This document shows positions 57,422 to 64,000 of a DNA stretch of 64,000 bases, piece after piece. The stretch covers positions 1-64,000 of the forward strand of contig NZ_NHSQ01000084.1 in the NCBI RefSeq assembly GCF_016653465.1, given 5' to 3'. A program made the translations under genes and the position numbers. Numbering within the stretch: position 1 is the stretch's first letter; the number at the start of each line of letters is the position of its first letter. The notes under the pieces are model-generated. The model ran no database searches, had not been told where the DNA came from, and saw only the letters and a program-made list of their open reading frames with translations. The DNA comes from Thiocystis minor (GTDB lineage: Bacteria > Pseudomonadota > Gammaproteobacteria > Chromatiales > Chromatiaceae).

Positions 57422-58495
57422 ATGTCGAACGAAACCTTTTTCAACAACGATTGGTTTGCGCTGCAGCGCAAGTATTGGGATAACTGGACAGAGATGAGCA
57501 GCAAGGCGATGGGCATGGAAGGCGCCAAGCTGACCACGCCCTGGGAAGGCGCGCTCGATCATTGGTGGCAGGCCATGTCCCCCGCCGCGCCGGATGCCTC
57601 CAAGGCATTCATGGAAAAGATGATGGAGCAGGGCAAGGCGTTCTTCCGCCTGGCGGAGACCTTCGGCGCACGCACGGGCGATGACAACGCCACCAATGGC
57701 CTGGCCTTTTGGACCAAGGCGATCGAGGATATGCAGAAGCGCTTCACCGGTTCGGTGGACGACGGCGGCAACGCGGCGCAGCGCATGATGTCGTTCTGGG
57801 AACTACCGCTCGACAACTGGCAGCGCATGATGTCCTCGATGTCGCCCATGCCCGGCGACTTTTTGCGCAACATGCCGCACGATCAATTCAAGGGCAATCT
57901 GGACCGCGTGCTCTCCGCGCCCGGGCTGGGCTATACCCGCGAGGAGCAGGGCCAGTATCAGGAATTGATGCGCCGCGCCGCGGACTATCAAACCGCGCTG
58001 CAGGAATACACCAGCTTCTACAACCGGCTCGGGATGAAGTCGGTGGAACGCATGGGCGGCTACCTTCAGGAAGTCATCGACAGCGGCAAGAGCATCGATT
58101 CGGCCCGCGCGCTCTATGACAACTGGGTGAACTGCTGCGAGACCGTCTATGCCGCCGAGGTCGCCACGCCGGAATACGCCCAGATCCACGGTCGCCTGAT
58201 CAATGCGCAGATGGCCCTGAAAAAACGCATGTCGATCATGGTCGACGAACAGCTCGGCGCGATGAACATGCCAAGCCGCAGCGAAATGCGCACGGTGCAG
58301 GATCGTCTGCAGGAGAGCCGCCGCGAGAACAAGCAGTTGCGCAATCGACTGCATGCGCTGGAGAAGCAGGTCGCGGCACTGGCTGGCGAAACTCCGTCCA
58401 GTCCGCCGACCGCCTTGAAGGCCGCCGCACCCGTCGTCGCCACACCTGCCGCCAAGGCGCCAGTGCGCCGCAAGCCCGTCGCCAAGCCAGAGTAA
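57422..58495 (+). CDS. phaE: Class III PHA synthase subunit PhaE
   Basis: From the ATG at 57422 (GGGAGGACAGGAAC upstream) the product has 357 residues. It has the PhaE family pattern: FNNDWFALQRKYWDNW at the start, PLDNWQRMMSSMSPMPGDFLRN, LGYTREEQGQYQELMRR, a C-terminal helical, leucine-zipper-like segment (SRRENKQLRNRLHALEKQV) and an Ala/Pro/Lys-rich tail. PhaE has no catalytic residues but is essential for PhaC activity. The phaE-phaC order is that of Allochromatium vinosum. Confidence 0.95.
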   Translation: MSNETFFNNDWFALQRKYWDNWTEMSSKAMGMEGAKLTTPWEGALDHWWQAMSPAAPDASKAFMEKMMEQGKAFFRLAETFGARTGDDNATNGLAFWTKAIEDMQKRFTGSVDDGGNAAQRMMSFWELPLDNWQRMMSSMSPMPGDFLRNMPHDQFKGNLDRVLSAPGLGYTREEQGQYQELMRRAADYQTALQEYTSFYNRLGMKSVERMGGYLQEVIDSGKSIDSARALYDNWVNCCETVYAAEVATPEYAQIHGRLINAQMALKKRMSIMVDEQLGAMNMPSRSEMRTVQDRLQESRRENKQLRNRLHALEKQVAALAGETPSSPPTALKAAAPVVATPAAKAPVRRKPVAKPE

Positions 58496-58552
58496 ACCGG
58501 CCGGCATCTCCATGGCGCTGCGTCACCAACGAACACCGCGAGGCAAAACATC

Positions 58553-59620
58553 ATGATCCCGATCGACATCCGACCAGACAAACTCGCCCAGGAAATGCTC
58601 GACTACAGCCGCAAGCTGGGTCAGGGCATGGAAAACCTGCTCAACGCCGAGGCCATCGACACCGGCGTCAGCCCGAAACAACCGGTCTACAAGGAAGACA
58701 AGCTGGTGCTCTATCGTTACGACACCCCCGAGGGCGTCACCCCGAGCGCCGTGCCGCTGCTGATCGTCTATGCGCTGGTCAACCGGCCCTACATGACCGA
58801 CATCCAGGAGGATCGCTCGACCATCAAGGGTCTGCTCGCCACCGGACAGGATGTCTATCTGATCGACTGGGGCTATCCGGATCAAGCCGATCGCGCCATC
58901 AATCTGGACGACTACATCAACGGCTACATCGATAGTTGCGTGGACCATCTGCGCGAACAGCTTGGCGTCGACAAGGTCAACCTGCTCGGCATCTGCCAGG
59001 GCGGCGTCTTCAGTCTCATGTATGCCTCGATGCATCCGGATAAGGTCAACAACCTGGTGACCATGGTCACGCCGGTTGACTTCAAGACTCCGGACAATCT
59101 GCTGTCCGCCTGGATCCAGAACGTCGATGTCGATCTGGCCGTCGACACCATCGGCAACATTCCCGGCGAGCTGCTGAACTGGACCTTCCTCACCCTCAAG
59201 CCCTACAGCCTGATGGGACAGAAATACATCAACATGGTCGACATGCTCGACGATCCGGCCAAGGTCAAGAATTTCCTGCGCATGGAAAAGTGGATCTTCG
59301 ACAGCCCGGACCAGGCCGGCGAGACCTTCCGCCAATTCACCAAGGACTTCTACCAGCGCAACGGCTTCATCAATGGCGGCGTCATGCTGGGCGAGCGCGA
59401 GGTGGACTTGAAGAATGTCACCTGCCCGGTGTTGAACATCTACGCCCTGCAGGACCATCTGGTTCCGCCGGATGCGTCACGCCCGATGAAGGGTCTGGTG
59501 GGCAGCGAGGATTACACCGAACTCGCCTTCCCTGGCGGGCATATCGGCATCTATGTCAGCGGCAAGGCGCAGAAGGAAGTCACGCCCGCCATCGGCAAGT
59601 GGTTGAACGAACGGTCGTAA
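58553..59620 (+). CDS. phaC: Class III PHA synthase catalytic subunit PhaC
   Basis: The 355-residue alpha/beta hydrolase-type enzyme begins IPIDIRPDKLAQEMLDYSRK. The lipase-like box GICQGG holds the nucleophile Cys at about 148 (Cys149 in A. vinosum). The acid is in ALQDHLVPP and the base His in FPGGHIGIY. It polymerises 3-hydroxybutyryl-CoA with PhaE. The length equals the class III standard, 57 bp after phaE. Confidence 0.97.
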   Translation: MIPIDIRPDKLAQEMLDYSRKLGQGMENLLNAEAIDTGVSPKQPVYKEDKLVLYRYDTPEGVTPSAVPLLIVYALVNRPYMTDIQEDRSTIKGLLATGQDVYLIDWGYPDQADRAINLDDYINGYIDSCVDHLREQLGVDKVNLLGICQGGVFSLMYASMHPDKVNNLVTMVTPVDFKTPDNLLSAWIQNVDVDLAVDTIGNIPGELLNWTFLTLKPYSLMGQKYINMVDMLDDPAKVKNFLRMEKWIFDSPDQAGETFRQFTKDFYQRNGFINGGVMLGEREVDLKNVTCPVLNIYALQDHLVPPDASRPMKGLVGSEDYTELAFPGGHIGIYVSGKAQKEVTPAIGKWLNERS

Positions 59621-59640
59621 GCGGGATTTCCGGAGCGGGG

Positions 59641-59664
59641 GGCTTGCGGGGTGACCCGCAAGCC
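59641..59664 (+). terminator. Hairpin downstream of phaC
   Basis: GGCTTGCGGG and CCCGCAAGCC form a perfect 10-bp stem with a GTGA loop, 20 bp after the phaC stop. No U-run follows, so it may stabilise the mRNA end or act as a weak terminator. Confidence 0.6.
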
Positions 59665-59691
59665 GTGCGGAACCAGGACGTCATTGTCATT

Positions 59692-59743
59692 TAAGCGAAG
59701 CCGTTCATGGTTTCGACAAGTTCACCACGAACGGCTTCGCTTA
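59692..59743. repeat. Inverted repeat downstream of phaC (15-bp arms)
   Basis: TAAGCGAAGCCGTTC (59692-59706) and GAACGGCTTCGCTTA (59729-59743) are perfect complements, with extra imperfect pairing in the 22-nt centre (TGGTTTCGACAAGTTCACCA). The centre resembles the TTCGACAAG-type dispersed palindromes common in proteobacteria. It may also serve as a two-way terminator between phaC and the small minus-strand ORF. Confidence 0.65.
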
Positions 59744-59798
59744 GGCGATTTCCGGGGAAGCTTTTACCGGAATCAACGCTTCAAATCAGCGCGCGACT

Positions 59799-59903
59799 TC
59801 AGGAACCGCCGCGCAGTGCGTAGGGGATCAGCGGGACAAGGCAAATCGCAACCATTAACCAGAAGGCTTTGCGCTCGTTTTTACGCGTCACTTCTTGAGT
59901 CAT
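59799..59903 (-). CDS. Small single-helix membrane protein (34 residues)
   Basis: ATG at 59903, preceded by ACAGGTGA, and TGA at 59799-59801 give a 34-residue peptide. It has a charged N-terminus (MTQEVTRKNERKAF) and one hydrophobic helix (WLMVAICLVPLIPYAL) ending RGGS. Positive charges before the helix predict a cytoplasmic N-terminus. Good ribosome site, clean topology and isolation between two transcription units argue for a real gene. No family is recognised. Confidence 0.5.
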   Translation of the reverse strand: MTQEVTRKNERKAFWLMVAICLVPLIPYALRGGS

Positions 59904-60151
59904 GACATTCACCTGTGTGCATGTTGTCGATTGAGAGACTGGGCAGGCTGCCCACGCAATCGAGAATAGCTATAACAAAGTAAAAGACAAGGAATACCAC
60001 GTACAGGCCGTGGAGATTTCCTGGTTGGCAGCTCGGTTAAATGGATCGTGCGCGTTCGCCAGCGGACGCTTTTCCGCTCATGCTGACGACACGGCGGGGC
60101 GTATGATCGCCACTCTAACCCGCCCGCCAATCTGTCCAGGATGCGTCCGTT
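59904..60151. other. Divergent spacer before the AEC transporter
   Basis: No gene or repeat is seen in these 248 bp. It should contain the promoters of the small membrane ORF (leftward) and of the transporter (rightward); the region 59945-60000 is less GC-rich, but no clear boxes are picked. Confidence 0.35.
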
Positions 60152-61087
60152 TTGCCCGCCATCGTCTCCGTCACCTCGCCCATCTTCCTTCTGATCGCAC
60201 TTGGATTCGCGGCGGTGCGGGCGGGCTGGATCCCGCGCGAAGGCGCGCTCGCCATGGGCCGCTACGCGCTCTCCTTCGCCCTGCCTGCACTGCTCTTCAA
60301 TACGCTTGCCCAGCGCCCCCTGGACCAGCTCATCGTTCCCGCGTTTCTGCTCGCCTATGTCGGCGGTTCGCTGATCGCCTACGCGATCGGGCTGACGGTA
60401 GCCGCCGTCGCGCGGCGCACGCATCCGCTGGACAATGGCTTTTTCGGCATGGGTGTCTCGATGTCGAACAGCGGCTATCTGGGCTATGCGCTGGTCTCGC
60501 AAATTTTGGGTGCCGAGGCACTGATCGCGGTCGCTATGACGATCCTGACCGAGGTTCTGCTGATTCTGCCGCTGACCCTGATCCTGGCGGAGTTGCATGA
60601 CAGCCGGGGCCGCCATGGTCTGGCGCGGACTCTGGGCAAGGTGGTGCTCCAGGTCGCCCGCAATCCGATCGTGCTGGCGATCGCCGCCGGGTTGCTGTTC
60701 GCCGCACTTGGCTGGCGGCTGCCCGCCCTGCTCGGGCGCACGGTCGACATGCTGGCCGGCTCCGCAGCGGCGGTGGCGCTGTTCGCGATCGGCGGAACTC
60801 TGGCCGGACAACGGCTCCAGCATGGGCTGGGCCCGGCCCTGGCCATCGCCGCCGGCAAGCTCCTGATCCACCCCGCCGCAGTGCTTCTGATGCTGTTTCT
60901 GGTTCCGGCCTTCGATCCCACGCTCACCCAGGCAGCGCTGATCCTGTCCGGGCTGCCGATGGTCACCATCTTCCCCTTGCTCGCCCAGCGCTATGGGCTG
61001 GGCGAGCTGGGCGCCTCCGCCCTGCTGATCACGACTCTGCTGTCTTTCTTCACCCTGAACCTGGGGCTCTGGATCTTCGGTCTGTAA
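60152..61087 (+). CDS. AEC (auxin efflux carrier) family transporter
   Basis: The 311-residue membrane protein has ten predicted helices in two halves. Family features are SPIFLLIALGFAAVRAGWIP at the start, NSGYLGYAL in helix 4, ARNPIVLAIAAGLLF in the middle and GLPMVTIFPLLAQRYG near the end. AEC proteins move organic acids such as malate or malonate across the inner membrane. Start is TTG at 60152; no in-frame ATG fits. A long minus-strand frame across the same DNA is a shadow. Confidence 0.85.
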   Translation: MPAIVSVTSPIFLLIALGFAAVRAGWIPREGALAMGRYALSFALPALLFNTLAQRPLDQLIVPAFLLAYVGGSLIAYAIGLTVAAVARRTHPLDNGFFGMGVSMSNSGYLGYALVSQILGAEALIAVAMTILTEVLLILPLTLILAELHDSRGRHGLARTLGKVVLQVARNPIVLAIAAGLLFAALGWRLPALLGRTVDMLAGSAAAVALFAIGGTLAGQRLQHGLGPALAIAAGKLLIHPAAVLLMLFLVPAFDPTLTQAALILSGLPMVTIFPLLAQRYGLGELGASALLITTLLSFFTLNLGLWIFGL

Positions 61088-61125
61088 CGGCAGCAAAAGA
61101 TGGCCAAAGTGTCCTCATCACCGGC

Positions 61126-61280
61126 ATGCGCGAGGTGCTGACCATCCTGAATGCGATGCTGCGCGATCAGGTGCATTGGGTTGAACCTCATGGCAAAACC
61201 GCTTGACCTGAAACACAGTTGCCACCCCGGGCGGCGGTTCCCGCCCACTGCGGCTAAATACCTTTCAAAATAAATACCAT
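61126..61280 (+). pseudogene. IS110-type transposase remnant and element end
   Basis: A 26-codon piece (61126-61206) reads REVLTILNAMLRDQVHW, the C-terminal pattern of IS110/IS116-family transposases. It is followed by CTGAAACACAGTTGCC and a GGGCGG/CCGCCC hairpin typical of the DNA after such genes. No other transposase part is found, so this is a relic. Confidence 0.6.
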
Positions 61281-61289
61281 CCTTTAGAT

Positions 61290-61728
61290 TGAGACGGGTA
61301 CGCCTCCGCCGCCAGCGCCTTTCTCGTCTTTTTCATTCGTTCCGTTTGCGCGTGGATGCGGCGGGGCTGAAGCAGGTGCTGGTCTCGCCGGCGGTGGCCA
61401 GTGTGGCGCTGCCCAGCCTGCCCGAGAGGCAGCGGATCGCGGCTGGAAACGTTCACAGCCTGGCGATCAAGACCGACGGTCGTCTCTGGGCCTGGGGGCG
61501 AACGGGACTGGCCAGCTCGGCGACGGCACCACCACGGATCGCTGGAGCCCGGTCCGGGTTTTGGGGTTTGGTTCCATCGCGCCCCCGCCCGCCGCGCCCT
61601 CGAACCTCACCGCCAAGACCCTCGCCGCGACGCGGGTCAGGTTGACCTGGCGGGATAACAGCGCCAACGAGACGGGCTTCCGGATCGAACGCAAGACTTT
61701 GGGATCCAAGAATCTATGCAGACTGTGA
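61290..61728 (+). pseudogene. Frameshifted fragment of an RCC1-repeat / fibronectin-III protein
   Basis: One frame reads RIAAGNVHSLAIKTDGRLWAWG (an RCC1-type blade). The next frame continues GANGTGQLGDGTTTDRWSPV and then a fibronectin-III piece, LTAKTLAATRVRLTWRDN to ETGFRIERK. The switch occurs at a run of five G near 61494-61500, where one missing G would restore the frame. The 5' and 3' ends are lost. Such proteins are usually large, secreted and repeat-rich. It sits between IS relics, so decay after transfer is likely. Confidence 0.65.
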
Positions 61729-62179
61729 CACAATACGCTGGCTTTGACGTGGACGCCCAGCAACCGTTTCAACGCCAGTGCCGATACCCCTTCCTCGCTT
61801 GTGTCAGATGATAGGTCGCCTGAAACAGACCCACGCGGTCATTCCGCTCGAACTCTCGATGAATCAGGGGGAGTCGGTGGAAGAGCTGTTATCGGTGGCC
61901 ATGGGTAGCTCCATGGATCAGGCGATCAAGCAACATTCTGGGCAAGTGGGCATCTCGCCTCGGCACCGGGATTCGGCCCTGGCGTCAGCACTGATACGGC
62001 CGCCAGCGGAATCGATGCGAAATCCCATGACAAAGTACATGCGTTGTGCTCATTCTCCAGCCCCCGCGGGCAAAGACTCTGCCAGTTTGGTTTCTTGATC
62101 CTGTGCAGTTCCTGTATTTCGATCATCGGTCGAAATACGCCGACTCCGCCAGAGCATCCATATTCAGGACGGCATCGAC
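61729..62179. other. Gene-poor stretch before the potassium channel
   Basis: Only one mid-sized frame (61778-62098, plus) is open. Its product has no recognisable family, low hydrophobic order and no good start site, so I do not call it. The region looks like eroded accessory DNA. Confidence 0.4.
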
Positions 62180-62542
62180 ATGCGTGATTTCCTGCTTTTC
62201 ATGCATAACTTGAAAAAAATATCGTATTTCGTCAGATATATTTTTGGTTTTCTGGTTTTGATCCTGATCCTGATGCTGTTGGCGCTCACGCTGGCCTGGG
62301 TGGAAGATCTGACCTTGGGAGATGCCATCTATTTCACTTTCATTACGGGGTTGACCGTGGGCTATGGAGACATTACGCCCGTGACTCGTCTCGGCAAGAT
62401 TGTCAGCGTCGCGATGGCCTTCGTCGGTGTCGTCACGACCGGTATCTATGTCGCGGTCGCAAGCAAGGCGGTTCAAGCATCGATCCATGGTATACGTCTC
62501 AGTCGCGGCGAATTTCTGCCTGGACAACCCGATCGTGAATAG
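62180..62542 (+). CDS. Two-helix potassium channel
   Basis: The 120-residue protein has a membrane helix (about 18-40), a pore helix and selectivity filter TVGYGD (59-64) and a second helix (72-96), then a 20-residue polar tail. This is the minimal K+ channel layout. There is no RCK or cyclic-nucleotide domain, so gating is unclear. It is isolated, with a GATCGTGAATAG end and no obvious partner gene. Confidence 0.87.
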   Translation: MRDFLLFMHNLKKISYFVRYIFGFLVLILILMLLALTLAWVEDLTLGDAIYFTFITGLTVGYGDITPVTRLGKIVSVAMAFVGVVTTGIYVAVASKAVQASIHGIRLSRGEFLPGQPDRE

Positions 62543-62658
62543 AGCCGCGTCGCACCGATGGAGCGGTCGTCAGCCGTCTAATGATGACGCCACTCATCTT
62601 CGCCATCCCGTTCGTTCGCGCTCCCGAAGAGCAGGGGGCAGATCAGGAGTGAATTCGC

Positions 62659-64000
62659 ATGAGTGACATCCCAATGCGCGACTGGCTTGGCGGCTACCAG
62701 AAGGGCTGGCTGCGTCTGGATCTCATCGCCGGCCTGACCACGGCGGCGGTGGTCATCCCCAAGGCCATGGCCTATGCCACCATTGCCGGGCTGCCGGTGG
62801 AGGTGGGGCTCTACACCGCCTTCGTCCCCCTGGTGATCTATGCGCTCCTCGGCACCTCGCGCCCGCTCAGCGTCACCACCACCACGACCCTGGCGATCCT
62901 CACCGGCACCCAGCTCGCGCTGGTGGTGCCGAGCGGCGATCCGGCGGCGCTGCTGACGGCCTCGGCGACGCTCGCGGTCCTGGTCGGGGTGATGCTGATC
63001 CTGGCCGCGGTCCTGCGGCTCGGGGTCGTCGCCAGCTTCATCTCGGAGCCGGTGCTGACCGGATTCAAGGCGGGCATCGGGCTGGTCATCATCCTGGATC
63101 AGGTGCCCAAGCTGCTCGGGATCCACTTCGAGAAGAGCGGTTTTCTGCGCGACATCCTCGCCATTTTTGCGCACCTGCCCGAGACCTCGCTCGCGACCCT
63201 GGCGGTCGGCGTCGCCATGCTGGCCATCCTGCTCGGGATCGAGCGCCTGGCCCCGCGCGCCCCGGCGCCGCTGGTCGCGGTCGCGCTCGGCATCGCCGTC
63301 TCCGGGCTGCTCGCGCTGCAGGACCAGGGCGTGGCGATCGTCGGTCATATCCCTCAGGGCCTGCCGGCGCTGAGCCTGCCCAATCTGGATCTGGTGGCGC
63401 AGCTCTGGCCCGGCGCGCTCGGCATTGCGCTGATGAGCTTCACCGAGTCCATCGCCGCCGCGCGGGCCTTCGCTGGACGGGGCGAGCCGCGCCCGGTGCC
63501 CAACCAGGAGCTGGTGGCGACCGGACTCGGCAACCTCGTCGGCGGCCTGTTCGGCGCCATGCCGGGCGGCGGCGGCACCTCGCAGACGGCGGTGAACCGG
63601 AGCGCCGGCGCCCGCACCCAGGTCGCCGGTCTGGTGACGGCCGCCGCCGCCGTCGCGACCCTGCTCCTGCTCGCGCCCCTGATGGGCCTGATGCCGCAGG
63701 CGACCCTGGCGGCCGTGGTCATCGTCTATTCGATCGGACTGATTCAGCCGGCCGAGCTGCTCGCCATCCTGAAGATCCGGCGCATGGAGTTTCTTTGGGC
63801 GCTGGCCGCCTTTGCGGGCGTCGTCCTGCTCGGGACGCTCAAGGGGATCCTGGTGGCCATCATCGTCTCACTGGTGTCGCTGGCCTATCAGACCGCGCAT
63901 CCGCGGCTCTATGTCCTCGGGCGCAAGCCGGGCACCGATGTCTTTCGCCCGAGAACGGACGAGCACCCGGAGGACGAGACCGTCCCCGGACTGCTGATGG
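62659..64000 (+). CDS. SulP-family anion transporter (3' end outside the window)
   Basis: ATG at 62659 with CAGGAG upstream opens a frame running to the window edge, 447 codons so far. It reads DLIAGLTTAAVVIPKAMAYATIAGLPVEVGLYTAFVPL, SulP signature sequence given here in short: PKAMAYATIAGLP, SEPVLTGFKAGIGL, PGGGGTSQTAVNRSAG. SulP proteins carry sulfate, bicarbonate or other anions; the substrate is not evident. The C-terminal STAS domain would lie past the edge. A minus-strand frame over this region is a shadow. Confidence 0.9.
   Translation, partial: MSDIPMRDWLGGYQKGWLRLDLIAGLTTAAVVIPKAMAYATIAGLPVEVGLYTAFVPLVIYALLGTSRPLSVTTTTTLAILTGTQLALVVPSGDPAALLTASATLAVLVGVMLILAAVLRLGVVASFISEPVLTGFKAGIGLVIILDQVPKLLGIHFEKSGFLRDILAIFAHLPETSLATLAVGVAMLAILLGIERLAPRAPAPLVAVALGIAVSGLLALQDQGVAIVGHIPQGLPALSLPNLDLVAQLWPGALGIALMSFTESIAAARAFAGRGEPRPVPNQELVATGLGNLVGGLFGAMPGGGGTSQTAVNRSAGARTQVAGLVTAAAAVATLLLLAPLMGLMPQATLAAVVIVYSIGLIQPAELLAILKIRRMEFLWALAAFAGVVLLGTLKGILVAIIVSLVSLAYQTAHPRLYVLGRKPGTDVFRPRTDEHPEDETVPGLLM

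Noticed and set aside
59909-61096. 395-codon open frame on the minus strand
   Set aside because: Antisense to the AEC transporter; the plus-strand protein has clear helices and family motifs.
61778-62098. 106-codon open frame on the plus strand
   Set aside because: No family resemblance, no good ribosome site and a location in eroded DNA.

Overview
The window is GC-rich DNA from a gammaproteobacterium. A purple sulfur bacterium of the Chromatiaceae (Allochromatium/Thiocystis type) is the best guess. This rests on the two-subunit class III polyhydroxyalkanoate synthase (phaE-phaC) divergent from phaA-phaR, the lpxC-DUF721-M23-secA-argJ order, and generally GC-rich codon use. No photosynthesis or sulfur-oxidation gene is visible, so the genus is inference.

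Layout. Positions 1-2100 are accessory: the end of an insertion sequence lies inside a DUF499 ATPase gene, which is preceded on the same strand by two tiny ORFs. Positions 2137-7562 hold, on the minus strand, an IclR regulator, a GlcD-type flavin oxidase, dolP, yraN and lpoA. rsmI (plus strand) and the RNase P RNA follow. Positions 9062-26778 are a nearly complete dcw division and wall cluster: promoter, MraZ boxes, mraZ, rsmH, ftsL, ftsI, murF, mraY, murD, ftsW, murG, murC, murB, ddl, ftsQ, ftsA, ftsZ and lpxC. murE is missing from its usual place. Positions 26775-32428 hold a DUF721 gene, an M23 peptidase, secA and argJ. rtcB and a TumE/HVO_A0114-type toxin-antitoxin pair sit between argJ and the Nudix-ThiE fusion gene. 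A transglutaminase-like protein and an MFS transporter follow, ending in a 7-bp tandem repeat.

Positions 37637-51078 hold a partial type VI secretion locus: pppA, tagF, tssM, tssL, tssK, tssJ and tagH on the minus strand, and a divergent membrane Ser/Thr kinase carrying an unusual C-terminal SUMF1-like domain. These genes make the membrane complex and its phosphorylation switch. No tube, sheath, ClpV or VgrG gene is in the window. A Sel1-repeat lipoprotein and an autotransporter-like protein follow.

Positions 55290-59620 are the PHA locus (phaR and phaA minus; phaE and phaC plus). The rest holds a 34-residue membrane peptide, an AEC transporter, IS110 and RCC1/FN3 gene remnants, a two-helix potassium channel, and a SulP transporter that runs off the end.

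The least explained pattern is a family of 85-89 bp intergenic elements with perfect 12-bp inverted ends (about 4592, 46150, 55770 and 57259). One copy has a compensatory base-pair change, and two copies supply stop codons to neighbouring genes. Two other repeat families have become coding sequence inside murD and the Nudix-ThiE gene.
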